Part shown: piece after piece, positions 1-7,402 of the stretch
Layout of the letters: each line of letters opens with the position of its first letter
Numbering within the stretch: position 1 is the first letter of the stretch
Notes under the pieces: generated by a model
Told to the model about the DNA's origin: nothing
Database searches by the model: none
The model's input: the letters and a program-made list of their open reading frames with translations, nothing else
Source of the DNA: Rhabdaerophilum sp. SD176
GTDB taxonomy: Bacteria > Pseudomonadota > Alphaproteobacteria > Rhizobiales > Beijerinckiaceae
DNA: 64,000 nt
NCBI RefSeq assembly: GCF_030143245.1
Contig: NZ_JARJNS010000001.1
Coordinates: forward strand, 310,001 to 374,000
Direction of reading: 5' to 3'
Made by a program: the position numbers and the translations under genes

Positions 1-843
1 ATGGAGGCCGCGCGGCAGACGCCAGGTCTGACCTTGTCCGACGCGCAGTTCCGAAGCTTCCAGGCCTCCGAAGACGGCGTGGTCATCGAGATGGAGGACG
101 GCTCGAGCCATGAAAGCCGCCTGCTTGTCGGCGCGGATGGCCAGAATTCGAAGACGCGCGAGGCAGCCGGCATGGCCTTCCGCACCAAGGATTACCCGCA
201 GACCGCCCTCACCTGCCGGCTGCGGCATCCGAAGGATCACGAGGATATCTCCACCGAATTCCACACCCGCGAGGGGCCGTTCACCTTCGTCCCTTCCGGC
301 GACGGTGTCTCGGCCCTCGTCTGGATCATGCGGCCCGACAAGGCCGAGAACATGCTCGCCCTGTCGCGCGAGCGGCTGGCAGAGATCATCACCCGCCGGT
401 CCTCGTCCTTCCTCGGCCCGGTGGAGATCATCAGCGCCATCGGCGCGGTGCCGATGCGCAAACGCGTGGCCGAGAGGCTCGTGTCCGGCCGCGTGGCGTT
501 GATCGGCGAGGCTGCGCATGCTTTCCCGCCCATCGGCGCGCAGGGGCTCAATCTCGGCCTGAAGGATGTGGAATCGCTCGTCCGGCGCCTGGTCGCCGCG
601 CATCGCGAGGGTGACGACCTTGCGGCAGCCCTGCCGCTCTACGCGCAGGATCGCAAGCTGGACATGGATATGCGGGCCACCGGCGTCGACCTGATGAACA
701 GCGCCCTGATTGCCGATTTCCTGCCGCTGGACATCACCCGGGCGCTGGCCCTGACCGCGCTGAAGCAGGTCGCCCCGCTTCGCCAGCTCGCCATGCGGAT
801 CGGCAGCTGGACGCCGCCCTTCAGCCAGAAGCGCAGCGCCTGA
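1..843 (+). CDS. UbiH/UbiF/COQ6-family FAD-dependent hydroxylase, 5' end missing
   Basis: This is the C-terminal part of a flavin-dependent aromatic hydroxylase of the type that hydroxylates the ubiquinone ring. What remains is about 280 residues. The second FAD motif (GADG at about residues 44-47) and the third region (LIGEAAHAFPP followed by GAQGLN, about 167-184) are visible. The N-terminal GxGxxG dinucleotide fold, about 100-120 residues, lies before the window. The ATG at base 1 is therefore probably an internal methionine. In most members the third motif reads GDAAH; here the Asp is Glu. A ubiquinone-pathway role is inferred from the family; substrate position cannot be told. It ends 3 bp before the stop of the convergent AEC permease gene. 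Confidence 0.8.
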   Translation: MEAARQTPGLTLSDAQFRSFQASEDGVVIEMEDGSSHESRLLVGADGQNSKTREAAGMAFRTKDYPQTALTCRLRHPKDHEDISTEFHTREGPFTFVPSGDGVSALVWIMRPDKAENMLALSRERLAEIITRRSSSFLGPVEIISAIGAVPMRKRVAERLVSGRVALIGEAAHAFPPIGAQGLNLGLKDVESLVRRLVAAHREGDDLAAALPLYAQDRKLDMDMRATGVDLMNSALIADFLPLDITRALALTALKQVAPLRQLAMRIGSWTPPFSQKRSA

Positions 844-846
844 CGT

Positions 847-1800
847 TCAGAGCACCGGCAGGCGGTTCTCGGCGATCAGCCAGAGCAGCCCCGTCACCGT
901 GACGATCGAGACAAGCGTGCCTACCAGCACGCCCGACGAAGCGCGCTCGACATAGGTTTCGTATTGCCGCGCCATGACGAAGACGTTGAGCGCCGGCGGC
1001 AGGGCGGCCATCAGCGTGGCGGTGAGGATCCAGACGCGGTCGAACCCGCCGATCAGGCTCAGCACCACGAAAACAAGGGTCGGATGCAGGATCAGCTTGA
1101 CGAAAAGATGCGCCGGCATTTCCCGCGGGATCGTGGTGAGCGGGCGCAACGCTACCGTCACCCCGAGCGCGAACAGCGCGACCGGCGCCGCCGCGCCCTT
1201 GAGCAGGACCAGCATCGTATCGACGGCCTGCGGCGGCTGCCATTTGAAATAGGCGGCGATCACGCCCGCAAAAGTGGCGACATTGAACGGATGGGTGAAA
1301 ATCCGGATCGCGATCAGCCGCGTCGTCGCCCAGAAGCGGATCTTCTCGCCACCGCCAAGCGCCATCAGGAATGGCACGATCGTGAAAAGCAGCATCGAAT
1401 CGAACACGAAGATCAGCGCCGTCGGCACCGAGGAGCCGGGCCCCAAAGCGGCAAGCGTCAGGCCCGGACCCATATAGCCGACATTCGAATAGGCGCCGAA
1501 CACGCCCTGGATGGTCGATTCGCGGATATTCCCGCGTGAAGCAAAGATCCCGATCCCGAAGGACAGGAAAAACGCGAGATAGGTGCAGAAGGTCGTCGTC
1601 GCGATAAAGCGCCAGTTCGTCAGCTGCTCGAACGGCGTCGCGCCGATCAGCTTGAAGAAAAGCGGCGGCAGCGCGATATAGACAATGAAGAAATTCATCC
1701 AGGCCAGCCCGCTTTCCGCGATCTTCATGAACCGGCCACAGGCAAAGCCGAGCAGGATCAGGCCGAAGAACGGGAAGGCAAGGGAAACGACGGGGCTCAT
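847..1800 (-). CDS. AEC (auxin efflux carrier) family transporter
   Basis: This is a 317-residue integral membrane protein made almost entirely of hydrophobic segments (about ten), separated by a short central polar loop. That is the layout of the AEC/AbgT-unrelated 'auxin efflux carrier' family of bacterial permeases, which export or take up small organic acids such as malate or malonate. Length and the start, an ATG that opens directly into the first membrane segment, fit the family. It is transcribed divergently from the acyltransferase gene and converges on the hydroxylase. Nothing nearby indicates the substrate. Confidence 0.85.
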   Translation of the reverse strand: MSPVVSLAFPFFGLILLGFACGRFMKIAESGLAWMNFFIVYIALPPLFFKLIGATPFEQLTNWRFIATTTFCTYLAFFLSFGIGIFASRGNIRESTIQGVFGAYSNVGYMGPGLTLAALGPGSSVPTALIFVFDSMLLFTIVPFLMALGGGEKIRFWATTRLIAIRIFTHPFNVATFAGVIAAYFKWQPPQAVDTMLVLLKGAAAPVALFALGVTVALRPLTTIPREMPAHLFVKLILHPTLVFVVLSLIGGFDRVWILTATLMAALPPALNVFVMARQYETYVERASSGVLVGTLVSIVTVTGLLWLIAENRLPVL

Positions 1801-1925
1801 GCGGGAGGGCGAGACCTTGGGTCCTTGACGATCAGGGACGGTTCCGGGAAGAAGCCCTCGATAGCACCTTCATCCCCGCTGTCCAATCCTCCGGATGGCC
1901 AACCGGCCCGTGATCAGGAACCCCG

Positions 1926-2816
1926 TTGACGACACCTCCACTCCCCCCCGCCCGCGCGATGCGGTTCCGGCTCGAGGCCCTCGGCTTCCGGGCGATGGCC
2001 GGGCTGATCCACGCGCTGGGCCCGGACCGGGCCAGCGCGCTGTCCGGCGCGCTGTGGCGGAAGGCGGCGCCGTTCAACAAGCGTCATGACCGCGCCCGCG
2101 AACAGATGGCCGCCAGCCTGCCCGAAATCGACGCTGCGACGCGGGAGCGCCTTCTCGACGCGATGTGGGACAATCTCGGCCGCACCACGGCGGAGGCCTT
2201 TCATATCGGCGCGCTGACCGCCGATCTCGACCGCTTCCGCATCGGCGAGGAAACGCGCGCGGCCGTGGCGGCGGCGAAGTCACGCGGGGCCGTTTTCGTC
2301 TCGCTCCACCAGGGCAACTGGGAGTTGGCCGCCCCCCTGCTCCACCGGCTGGGCCTGCCGGTGGCCGGCGTCTACCAGCGCTTGCAGAACCCCTATGTCG
2401 AAGCCGAGGCCTCGAAGCTGCGCCTGCCCTTTTACCAGCTCGGGCTGCATTCCAAGGGCCATGACACGGCCCGCCACCTGCTGCGCATGGTCGGACAGGG
2501 CGGTACGGTGACCATCATGGCCGACCTGCGGGACCTGACCGGCCTCGCCGTGCCCTTCTTCGGCCGACCCGCCCCCTCAACGCTGTTTCCGGCCCTGCTG
2601 GCGCGGGGCCGGGATGTGCCGCTCTATGCCGGGATGGTCCTGCGGGAAAAAGGCGCGACCTTCCAGGTCCGCACGGTCGAGATCCCCGTTGCCCGGAGCG
2701 GCGACCGCGATGCCGACCTGCTGGAAACAACCGCGCGGATCCAGGCCTGTTTCGAGCAATCCATCCGCGAGCGACCCGAACAATGGATGTGGGGCCATCG
2801 CCGCTGGGCGAAATGA
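1926..2816 (+). CDS. Lipid A / lysophospholipid acyltransferase, LpxL (HtrB)-like
   Basis: This is a 296-residue member of the LpxL/HtrB acyltransferase superfamily, which transfers an acyl chain from acyl-ACP to lipid A precursors or related lipids at the inner membrane. The catalytic HX4E motif is clear (H128-QGNW-E133). Near the C-terminus is the usual RPEQW-x-WGHRRW type ending. The reading frame opens at a TTG (1926) with an AGGA-type ribosome site about 7 nt upstream. The first ATG (1959) has only a C-rich stretch before it, so TTG is preferred. The exact acceptor is uncertain, and several paralogues of this family normally coexist in Hyphomicrobiales. Confidence 0.82.
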   Translation: MTTPPLPPARAMRFRLEALGFRAMAGLIHALGPDRASALSGALWRKAAPFNKRHDRAREQMAASLPEIDAATRERLLDAMWDNLGRTTAEAFHIGALTADLDRFRIGEETRAAVAAAKSRGAVFVSLHQGNWELAAPLLHRLGLPVAGVYQRLQNPYVEAEASKLRLPFYQLGLHSKGHDTARHLLRMVGQGGTVTIMADLRDLTGLAVPFFGRPAPSTLFPALLARGRDVPLYAGMVLREKGATFQVRTVEIPVARSGDRDADLLETTARIQACFEQSIRERPEQWMWGHRRWAK

Positions 2817-2860
2817 GGCGGGCATCTTGAGAGGCCGGGAAAAAGAACTATCATAAGGCG

Positions 2861-3193
2861 ATGAAATCGCGTCAGGCCAAGTTCACGATCGGACAGGTTG
2901 TCAAGCACCGGATCTTTCCGTTCCGGGGCGTGATCTTCGATGTCGATCCCGAATTCGCCAATACCGAGGAATGGTGGCTCGCCATTCCCGAGGACATGCG
3001 GCCGCGCAAGGACCAGCCCTTCTATCATCTCTTCGCCGAGAACGAGGAAAACGAGTACATCGCCTATGTCTCGGAGCAGAACCTGCTGCCGGACGAATCC
3101 GGCCGGCCTTTGCGCCACCCGCAGATCGAGGAAATGTTCGAGCCGGGCATGGACGGGCAATTCGCCGTCAAGCGCAACGCGATGATGAACTGA
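2861..3193 (+). CDS. hspQ: Heat shock protein HspQ (YccV-like hemimethylated-DNA-binding domain)
   Basis: At 110 residues this matches the HspQ family, a small beta-barrel protein. In enterobacteria it binds hemimethylated oriC DNA and acts as a specificity enhancer for Lon. Recognisable blocks are FxIGQVVKHRxFPFRGVIFDVDPEF near the start, the WW-x6-P segment, PFYHLFAE at about residues 58-65 and the YVSEQNLLPD stretch. It is monocistronic and followed after 20 bp by a strong hairpin terminator. lon itself lies in the same window at 61.5 kb, so a functional link is possible but is inferred from E. coli-type knowledge only. Confidence 0.92.
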   Translation: MKSRQAKFTIGQVVKHRIFPFRGVIFDVDPEFANTEEWWLAIPEDMRPRKDQPFYHLFAENEENEYIAYVSEQNLLPDESGRPLRHPQIEEMFEPGMDGQFAVKRNAMMN

Positions 3194-3213
3194 GCCGGAG
3201 CACGCCAGCGCAC

Positions 3214-3241
3214 AAAAAACCCCGGCCAGACCGGGGTTTTT
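3214..3241. terminator. Bidirectional intrinsic terminator
   Basis: The stem CCCCGG/CCGGGG (3220-3225 with 3231-3236) has a CCAGA loop. It is preceded by six A and followed by five T, so the hairpin has a U-tract in both directions. It sits between the convergent hspQ and IalB-family genes and should end both transcripts. Confidence 0.9.
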
Positions 3242-3264
3242 CGTTTCTGGACCGTAGGCCCCGT

Positions 3265-3993
3265 TTACTGCTTGGGCGCCTGCTGGCGCTGGCGGAGCAA
3301 TTCCTCGCCGCGGCGCTTCAGGTCGTCGGCATTGCCACCGGCCGGAGCCTGCTGCGGTTGGGCACCCTGCTGCTGCATGCGCTGGAGCGTCTCCTGATCG
3401 ATGCCGGCGCTGTCATAGGCCTTGGCGAAACCGGCGAGCGGAACCTCGAAATTCACTTCCTGGCCGATCTGGTTCTGCATGTCGATGCGCAACGTCGTGG
3501 CCTTCTTCAGACCGGTAATCGTGGCCTCGTTCAGCTCGCCCTCGACGAAGCAGCCCTGCGGCAGGCAGATCTGGAACCGCGCATTGACCGGCTGCGTGCC
3601 TTCTGCCGAGAACCGGATGCCCGGCTGGATCAGGAAGGTGAGCGGCACGAGAATCCGCACGAAGCGGCGCGGCTCTTCCTTGATCGAATAGACTGCTACC
3701 GCCATGACCGGCTGGTTGTTCTCGGCGACGAAGTCACGCGTCGTATAGCAGATCGTCTTGTTGACGGAGGGGTCAAGCCCGCAGACCTTGAGCCAGTCGG
3801 CCTGGTCCGGCGCAGCCTTCAGCGGAACCTTCACGGCCGGCGGTGCAGCCGGCGCGGCAGGAGCGGCGGGCTGTGCCGGAGCCGGCTGGGCCGGACGCGG
3901 AGCCTGGGCCGATGCCGGCAGGCTTGCGAGCCCCGCCAGGGCCATCGCCGCGAGGCTGGCAGACCGGGCCATGTTGCTCATCGATACCATCAT
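3265..3993 (-). CDS. Invasion-associated locus B (IalB) family exported protein
   Basis: This is a 242-residue protein with an N-terminal signal peptide (hydrophobic SLAAMALAGLASLPASAQA, cleavage near residue 30). A Pro/Ala-rich linker of about 30 residues follows, then an IalB domain. The domain shows the family's paired cysteines (VCGLD...TICYTTRD, and later ICLPQGCFVEGEL) and the W-x2-VC opening. The extreme C-terminus is Gln-rich. IalB was described in Bartonella as an erythrocyte-invasion factor, but homologues are widespread in free-living Hyphomicrobiales, so a general periplasmic role is more likely. An AAGGA ribosome site lies upstream of the ATG. Confidence 0.85.
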   Translation of the reverse strand: MMVSMSNMARSASLAAMALAGLASLPASAQAPRPAQPAPAQPAAPAAPAAPPAVKVPLKAAPDQADWLKVCGLDPSVNKTICYTTRDFVAENNQPVMAVAVYSIKEEPRRFVRILVPLTFLIQPGIRFSAEGTQPVNARFQICLPQGCFVEGELNEATITGLKKATTLRIDMQNQIGQEVNFEVPLAGFAKAYDSAGIDQETLQRMQQQGAQPQQAPAGGNADDLKRRGEELLRQRQQAPKQ

Positions 3994-4065
3994 TGTCCCA
4001 TCCTTATCCGGGCTCGAATTCTCTCGCGCTCTCTAAGCGCCTTTCGGGCCTTTCCGCAAGTGCAC

Positions 4066-4096
4066 GTATAGCGCAAGCCACGGGCTTGAAGCGCAA
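4066..4096 (-). promoter_or_regulatory. Candidate promoter for the IalB-family gene
   Basis: On the minus strand a CTATAC -10-like hexamer (4066-4071) lies about 70 bp before the ATG. Upstream are TTGCGC (spacing 19) or CTTCAA (spacing 14). The -10 is good but neither -35 spacing is ideal. The rest of the 294-bp gap to the next gene (3994-4287) shows no other clear feature. Confidence 0.3.
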
Positions 4097-4287
4097 AACA
4101 AGGGCGTGCCGCTCAGGCCCGGGCCAGCGCACCGGCGGAAAGACCCTCGGCTGATCGGCCCGGATTGCGGCTGAAGATGGGCGATCCCGGCAATCTCCCC
4201 CGCCTGAGCCATGGTTTGGCGGCGCGCAGGGTCAGAATCCGCCGCTTCCCCATGGCGATGCGCGCTGGGGCTGCTATTTTCCCACCC

Positions 4288-6141
4288 ATGGACACGCGGC
4301 GAATCATTCCCGGATCAGGCGCGCATACGGGCGCGCGCGGCCTGTTATGCGCACTCGTTGCCTGCGCCCTCGCGGCCCTTTGCTTCATTCCGCCTGCCCG
4401 CGCCGAGGAGGCTCCCCATCGCCACGGCCTCGCGATGCATGGCGAGCCCGCATTGCCCCCGGGCTTTGCGCATCTGCCCTATGCCAATCCCGCTGCACCC
4501 AAGGGCGGCGCGCTCCGCCTCGGCCTCGCCGGCTCGTTCGACTCGCTCAATACCATGGCGATCAAGGGCAATGCGCCGCAGGCGATGGTTCCCTATATCG
4601 TGCAACCGCTGATGATGCGTTCGGCCGACGAGCCCTTCACGCTTTACGGCCTGCTGGCGGAAACCGTCGCGGTGCCACCAGACCGCCGTTTCGTCGAGTT
4701 CCGCCTGAATCCGGCAGCGCGCTTCTCGGATGGCCGGCCGGTCACCTCGGCCGATGTCCTTTTCTCGTGGGACCTGTTCACCACGCGTGGTCGGCCGAAT
4801 TACCGCACCAACAAGACCAAGGTCGCGAAGGTCGAGACGCCGGATGCCCGCACCATCCGCTTCACTTTCCATTCCGCCGGCGATCAGGAATTGCCGCTGA
4901 TCCTCGCGATGATGCCGGTGCTTGCCGCCCATGCGACCGATCCTGAGAAGTTCGAGAATATGGGCTTCACGCCCTTTCTCGGCTCGGGCCCCTACCGGCT
5001 TGACGAGGTCGATCCCGGCACCCGCGTCAGCCTGAAGCGTCGGCAGGATTACTGGGCAAAGGACCTGCCTGTCCATCGCGGGCTCTACAATTTCGATACG
5101 ATCAGCCTGGAATTCTTCCGCGATTCCAACACCCTGTTCGAAGCCTTCAAGACCGGCCTGCTCGACCTGCGCATCGAGACCGACCCGACGAAATGGCGCG
5201 AGGGCTATGCCATTCCCGCTGTCGAGGACGGGCGAATCCTGCGCGAGACGGTGCCGATCCGCGCCCCCAAGGGCATGACGGGCTTCATCTTCAACACGCG
5301 CCGCCCCGTTTTCACTGACCGGCGTATCCGCGAGGGGCTGTTCCATCTGTTCGATTTCGAATGGCTGAACCGCAACCTCTTTGCCGGCATCTACCGCCGC
5401 ACCGGCAGCTTCTTCGACGAGAGCGAATTGTCCTTCCGCTCCGGCCCGGTCGATGCCCGCGAGGCGGCGATCCTCGGCGCCGCGCTCGATACGCTGCCGC
5501 CGGCAATCCGGAACGGCACGTGGCGCCCCCCGGTCATGGATGGCTCCGGCCGGGACAGGCAGGTCATGCGCAAGGCGGTCGAACGGCTGAACGAGGCCGG
5601 CTATGCGATCCGCGACGGGCGGATGGTCCAGCGAGAGACCGGGCAGCCGCTGACCTTCGAGGTCATGGTCACCACGCGCGAGAAGGAGCGGATCGCCCTC
5701 GCCTTTGCCGATACGCTCAAGCAGGTCGGCATCTTCCCCACAATCCGGCTGGTCGATTCCAGCCAGTACTGGTCGCGTGTCCGACAATTCCAGTTTGACA
5801 TGATCATCGAGGGCTATGTCGTCGGCCCCTCGCCGGGGCAGGAGCAGGGTAACCGCTGGTCGAGCCGCGCCGCCGAGACGCCGGGTACGCTGAACTGGGC
5901 CGGCGTCCGCTCGCCGGATATCGACCGCGTCATCGCCAGCCTGCTGGCGGCCCGCAGCCGCGAGGATTTCGTGGCGTCGGTGCGCGCGCTCGACCGGCTG
6001 CTGGTGGCCGGCCACTACGTCCTGCCGCTCTACCATGTCTCCGATCGCTGGGTGGCGCGCTGGAAGCACATTTCCCGACCGGCAACCACGGCCGCCTACG
6101 ACTTCCTGCACGACAGCTTTTGGTTAACGCCGAATCACTAG
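4288..6141 (+). CDS. Extracellular solute-binding protein, YejA-like (SBP_bac_5)
   Basis: This is a periplasmic binding protein of the peptide/oligopeptide class (family 5), closest in style to YejA, the binding protein of the YejABEF importer for microcin C-type peptides. The reading frame is open from 4165. I start at 4288 because a signal peptide (LLCALVACALAALCFIPPARA) follows that ATG; upstream residues are Arg-rich and unlike coding leader. The mature part begins HGLAMHGEPALPPGF, typical for YejA. Length is about 617 residues, normal for the family. No yejB, yejE or yejF permease or ATPase gene is adjacent, so it is an orphan or works with a transporter encoded elsewhere. Confidence 0.85.
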   Translation: MDTRRIIPGSGAHTGARGLLCALVACALAALCFIPPARAEEAPHRHGLAMHGEPALPPGFAHLPYANPAAPKGGALRLGLAGSFDSLNTMAIKGNAPQAMVPYIVQPLMMRSADEPFTLYGLLAETVAVPPDRRFVEFRLNPAARFSDGRPVTSADVLFSWDLFTTRGRPNYRTNKTKVAKVETPDARTIRFTFHSAGDQELPLILAMMPVLAAHATDPEKFENMGFTPFLGSGPYRLDEVDPGTRVSLKRRQDYWAKDLPVHRGLYNFDTISLEFFRDSNTLFEAFKTGLLDLRIETDPTKWREGYAIPAVEDGRILRETVPIRAPKGMTGFIFNTRRPVFTDRRIREGLFHLFDFEWLNRNLFAGIYRRTGSFFDESELSFRSGPVDAREAAILGAALDTLPPAIRNGTWRPPVMDGSGRDRQVMRKAVERLNEAGYAIRDGRMVQRETGQPLTFEVMVTTREKERIALAFADTLKQVGIFPTIRLVDSSQYWSRVRQFQFDMIIEGYVVGPSPGQEQGNRWSSRAAETPGTLNWAGVRSPDIDRVIASLLAARSREDFVASVRALDRLLVAGHYVLPLYHVSDRWVARWKHISRPATTAAYDFLHDSFWLTPNH

Positions 6142-6193
6142 ACTGACTTGGCACGTTTTTCGAAGAGCGTCCCCAGACGCCCGGAGCCCCGGC

Positions 6194-7381
6194 ATGGACC
6201 GCACGACTGAACCCGCGCTGCTGCCCCCCTGGAATGACATCACCCTGCCTTCCCTGCTGATCCGGCAGGCGGCGGAGGAACCGGATGCCGTCTTCTGGAG
6301 CGACTGCCCCGGGCGCGAAGCCTGGAACGGAGTTGAGCCGCGCCATCTCACCGCCGCCAATGCGCTGGCCTGCACGCGGTTCCTCGCGGCGCAACTCTCC
6401 ACCCTCGGCGTGCAGCGCGGCGACACGGTGCTGCTCCTGCTCGCCAATATCGTCGAATTCCCGATGGCGGTCATGGCCTGCGCCATGGCCGGCGCGGTGC
6501 CACTCATCATGCCGGTTGACGAGAAGATCGAGACGCTCCGGGCCGCCGCCGAGAAGCTTGGCGTAACAACCATCCTCACTGTGGCGCTGGTCGGTGACGT
6601 GGCGATCGGCGACAAGGCCCGCCAGGTCGCGGCAAAGGTGCTGACCATCCGCTGCGTTGCCGGCTTCGGGTTCGACCTGCCCGATGGCGTGGTGTCGCTC
6701 GAAGGCTGGTCTGACGAGGATATCATGCCGGCCGAACCGCTGGAGCCTGCCCCCGGCGATATCGCCCTCGTCACCATGATGCGGGCCGAAGGGCTGCTGG
6801 TGCCGGCGCGGCGCAGCCATGCCCAGCTCATTGCTGAAGCGCTCGCCGTTCAGGCCAGCCTCGGAGGGGCAGATTTCGGCACGCTCGTCAGCCTGCTCCA
6901 TCCCGGCAGCGCAGGCAGTTTCGCCGGCAGCCACGGGCTGTCCCTCGTTTCGGGTCGCCCGCTGGGCCTGGTGGGGCCCTATGCCCGCGAAGCCCTGCGC
7001 GGCCAGTTGAACCATGCGGAAGCGCCGTTGCTGCTGGTGCCCGGCCATTTCTTCACACGCGGCGAGGCTGCAGCCTTCGAGGCGCTGGAAAGCATTCCGA
7101 TGATCGCCTTCTCCCGGCGCGGCGATACCGAGGCGCTGGCACCCCTGCCGGCCAAGGCCCTGGCCCGGATCATCGCCGTCGACGAGCGCGCCATTCTGGC
7201 CCTGCCCTCCGATGCCGCTGCGGTCGAAACGCTCGCAGCCGGCCAGCCTGCCCATCCGCACAAGGGCCTTCTGCCGTCGAGCGCGCTCTGGCTCGGCACC
7301 ACGGAAAGCGGCGACTGGCTCGGCTTCGGCGCCGCCCGGATCGGCGAGCCGGCTTCCGGTTCGGCCAGCCAGGCGGCCTGA
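6194..7381 (+). CDS. AMP-dependent synthetase/ligase-like protein lacking catalytic motifs
   Basis: This is a 395-residue protein whose first half looks like the N-terminal lobe of acyl-CoA synthetases: QAAEEPDAVFW, LGVQRGDTVLLLLANIVEFPMAVMACAMAGAVPLI. At the place where the nucleotide-binding loop (YTSGTTGxPKG) should follow 'GDIALV' the sequence is TMMRAEGLLVPARRSHAQL (about residues 194-212). The later YGxTE, GD and lysine motifs of the C-terminal lobe are absent, and the protein ends 100-150 residues short of typical ligases. It is therefore probably a non-catalytic relative. It lies 52 bp after the YejA-like gene and converges on mfd. No function is assigned. Confidence 0.65.
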   Translation: MDRTTEPALLPPWNDITLPSLLIRQAAEEPDAVFWSDCPGREAWNGVEPRHLTAANALACTRFLAAQLSTLGVQRGDTVLLLLANIVEFPMAVMACAMAGAVPLIMPVDEKIETLRAAAEKLGVTTILTVALVGDVAIGDKARQVAAKVLTIRCVAGFGFDLPDGVVSLEGWSDEDIMPAEPLEPAPGDIALVTMMRAEGLLVPARRSHAQLIAEALAVQASLGGADFGTLVSLLHPGSAGSFAGSHGLSLVSGRPLGLVGPYAREALRGQLNHAEAPLLLVPGHFFTRGEAAAFEALESIPMIAFSRRGDTEALAPLPAKALARIIAVDERAILALPSDAAAVETLAAGQPAHPHKGLLPSSALWLGTTESGDWLGFGAARIGEPASGSASQAA

Positions 7382-7402
7382 AGGTTTCGGGCCGCCTGAG
7401 CC

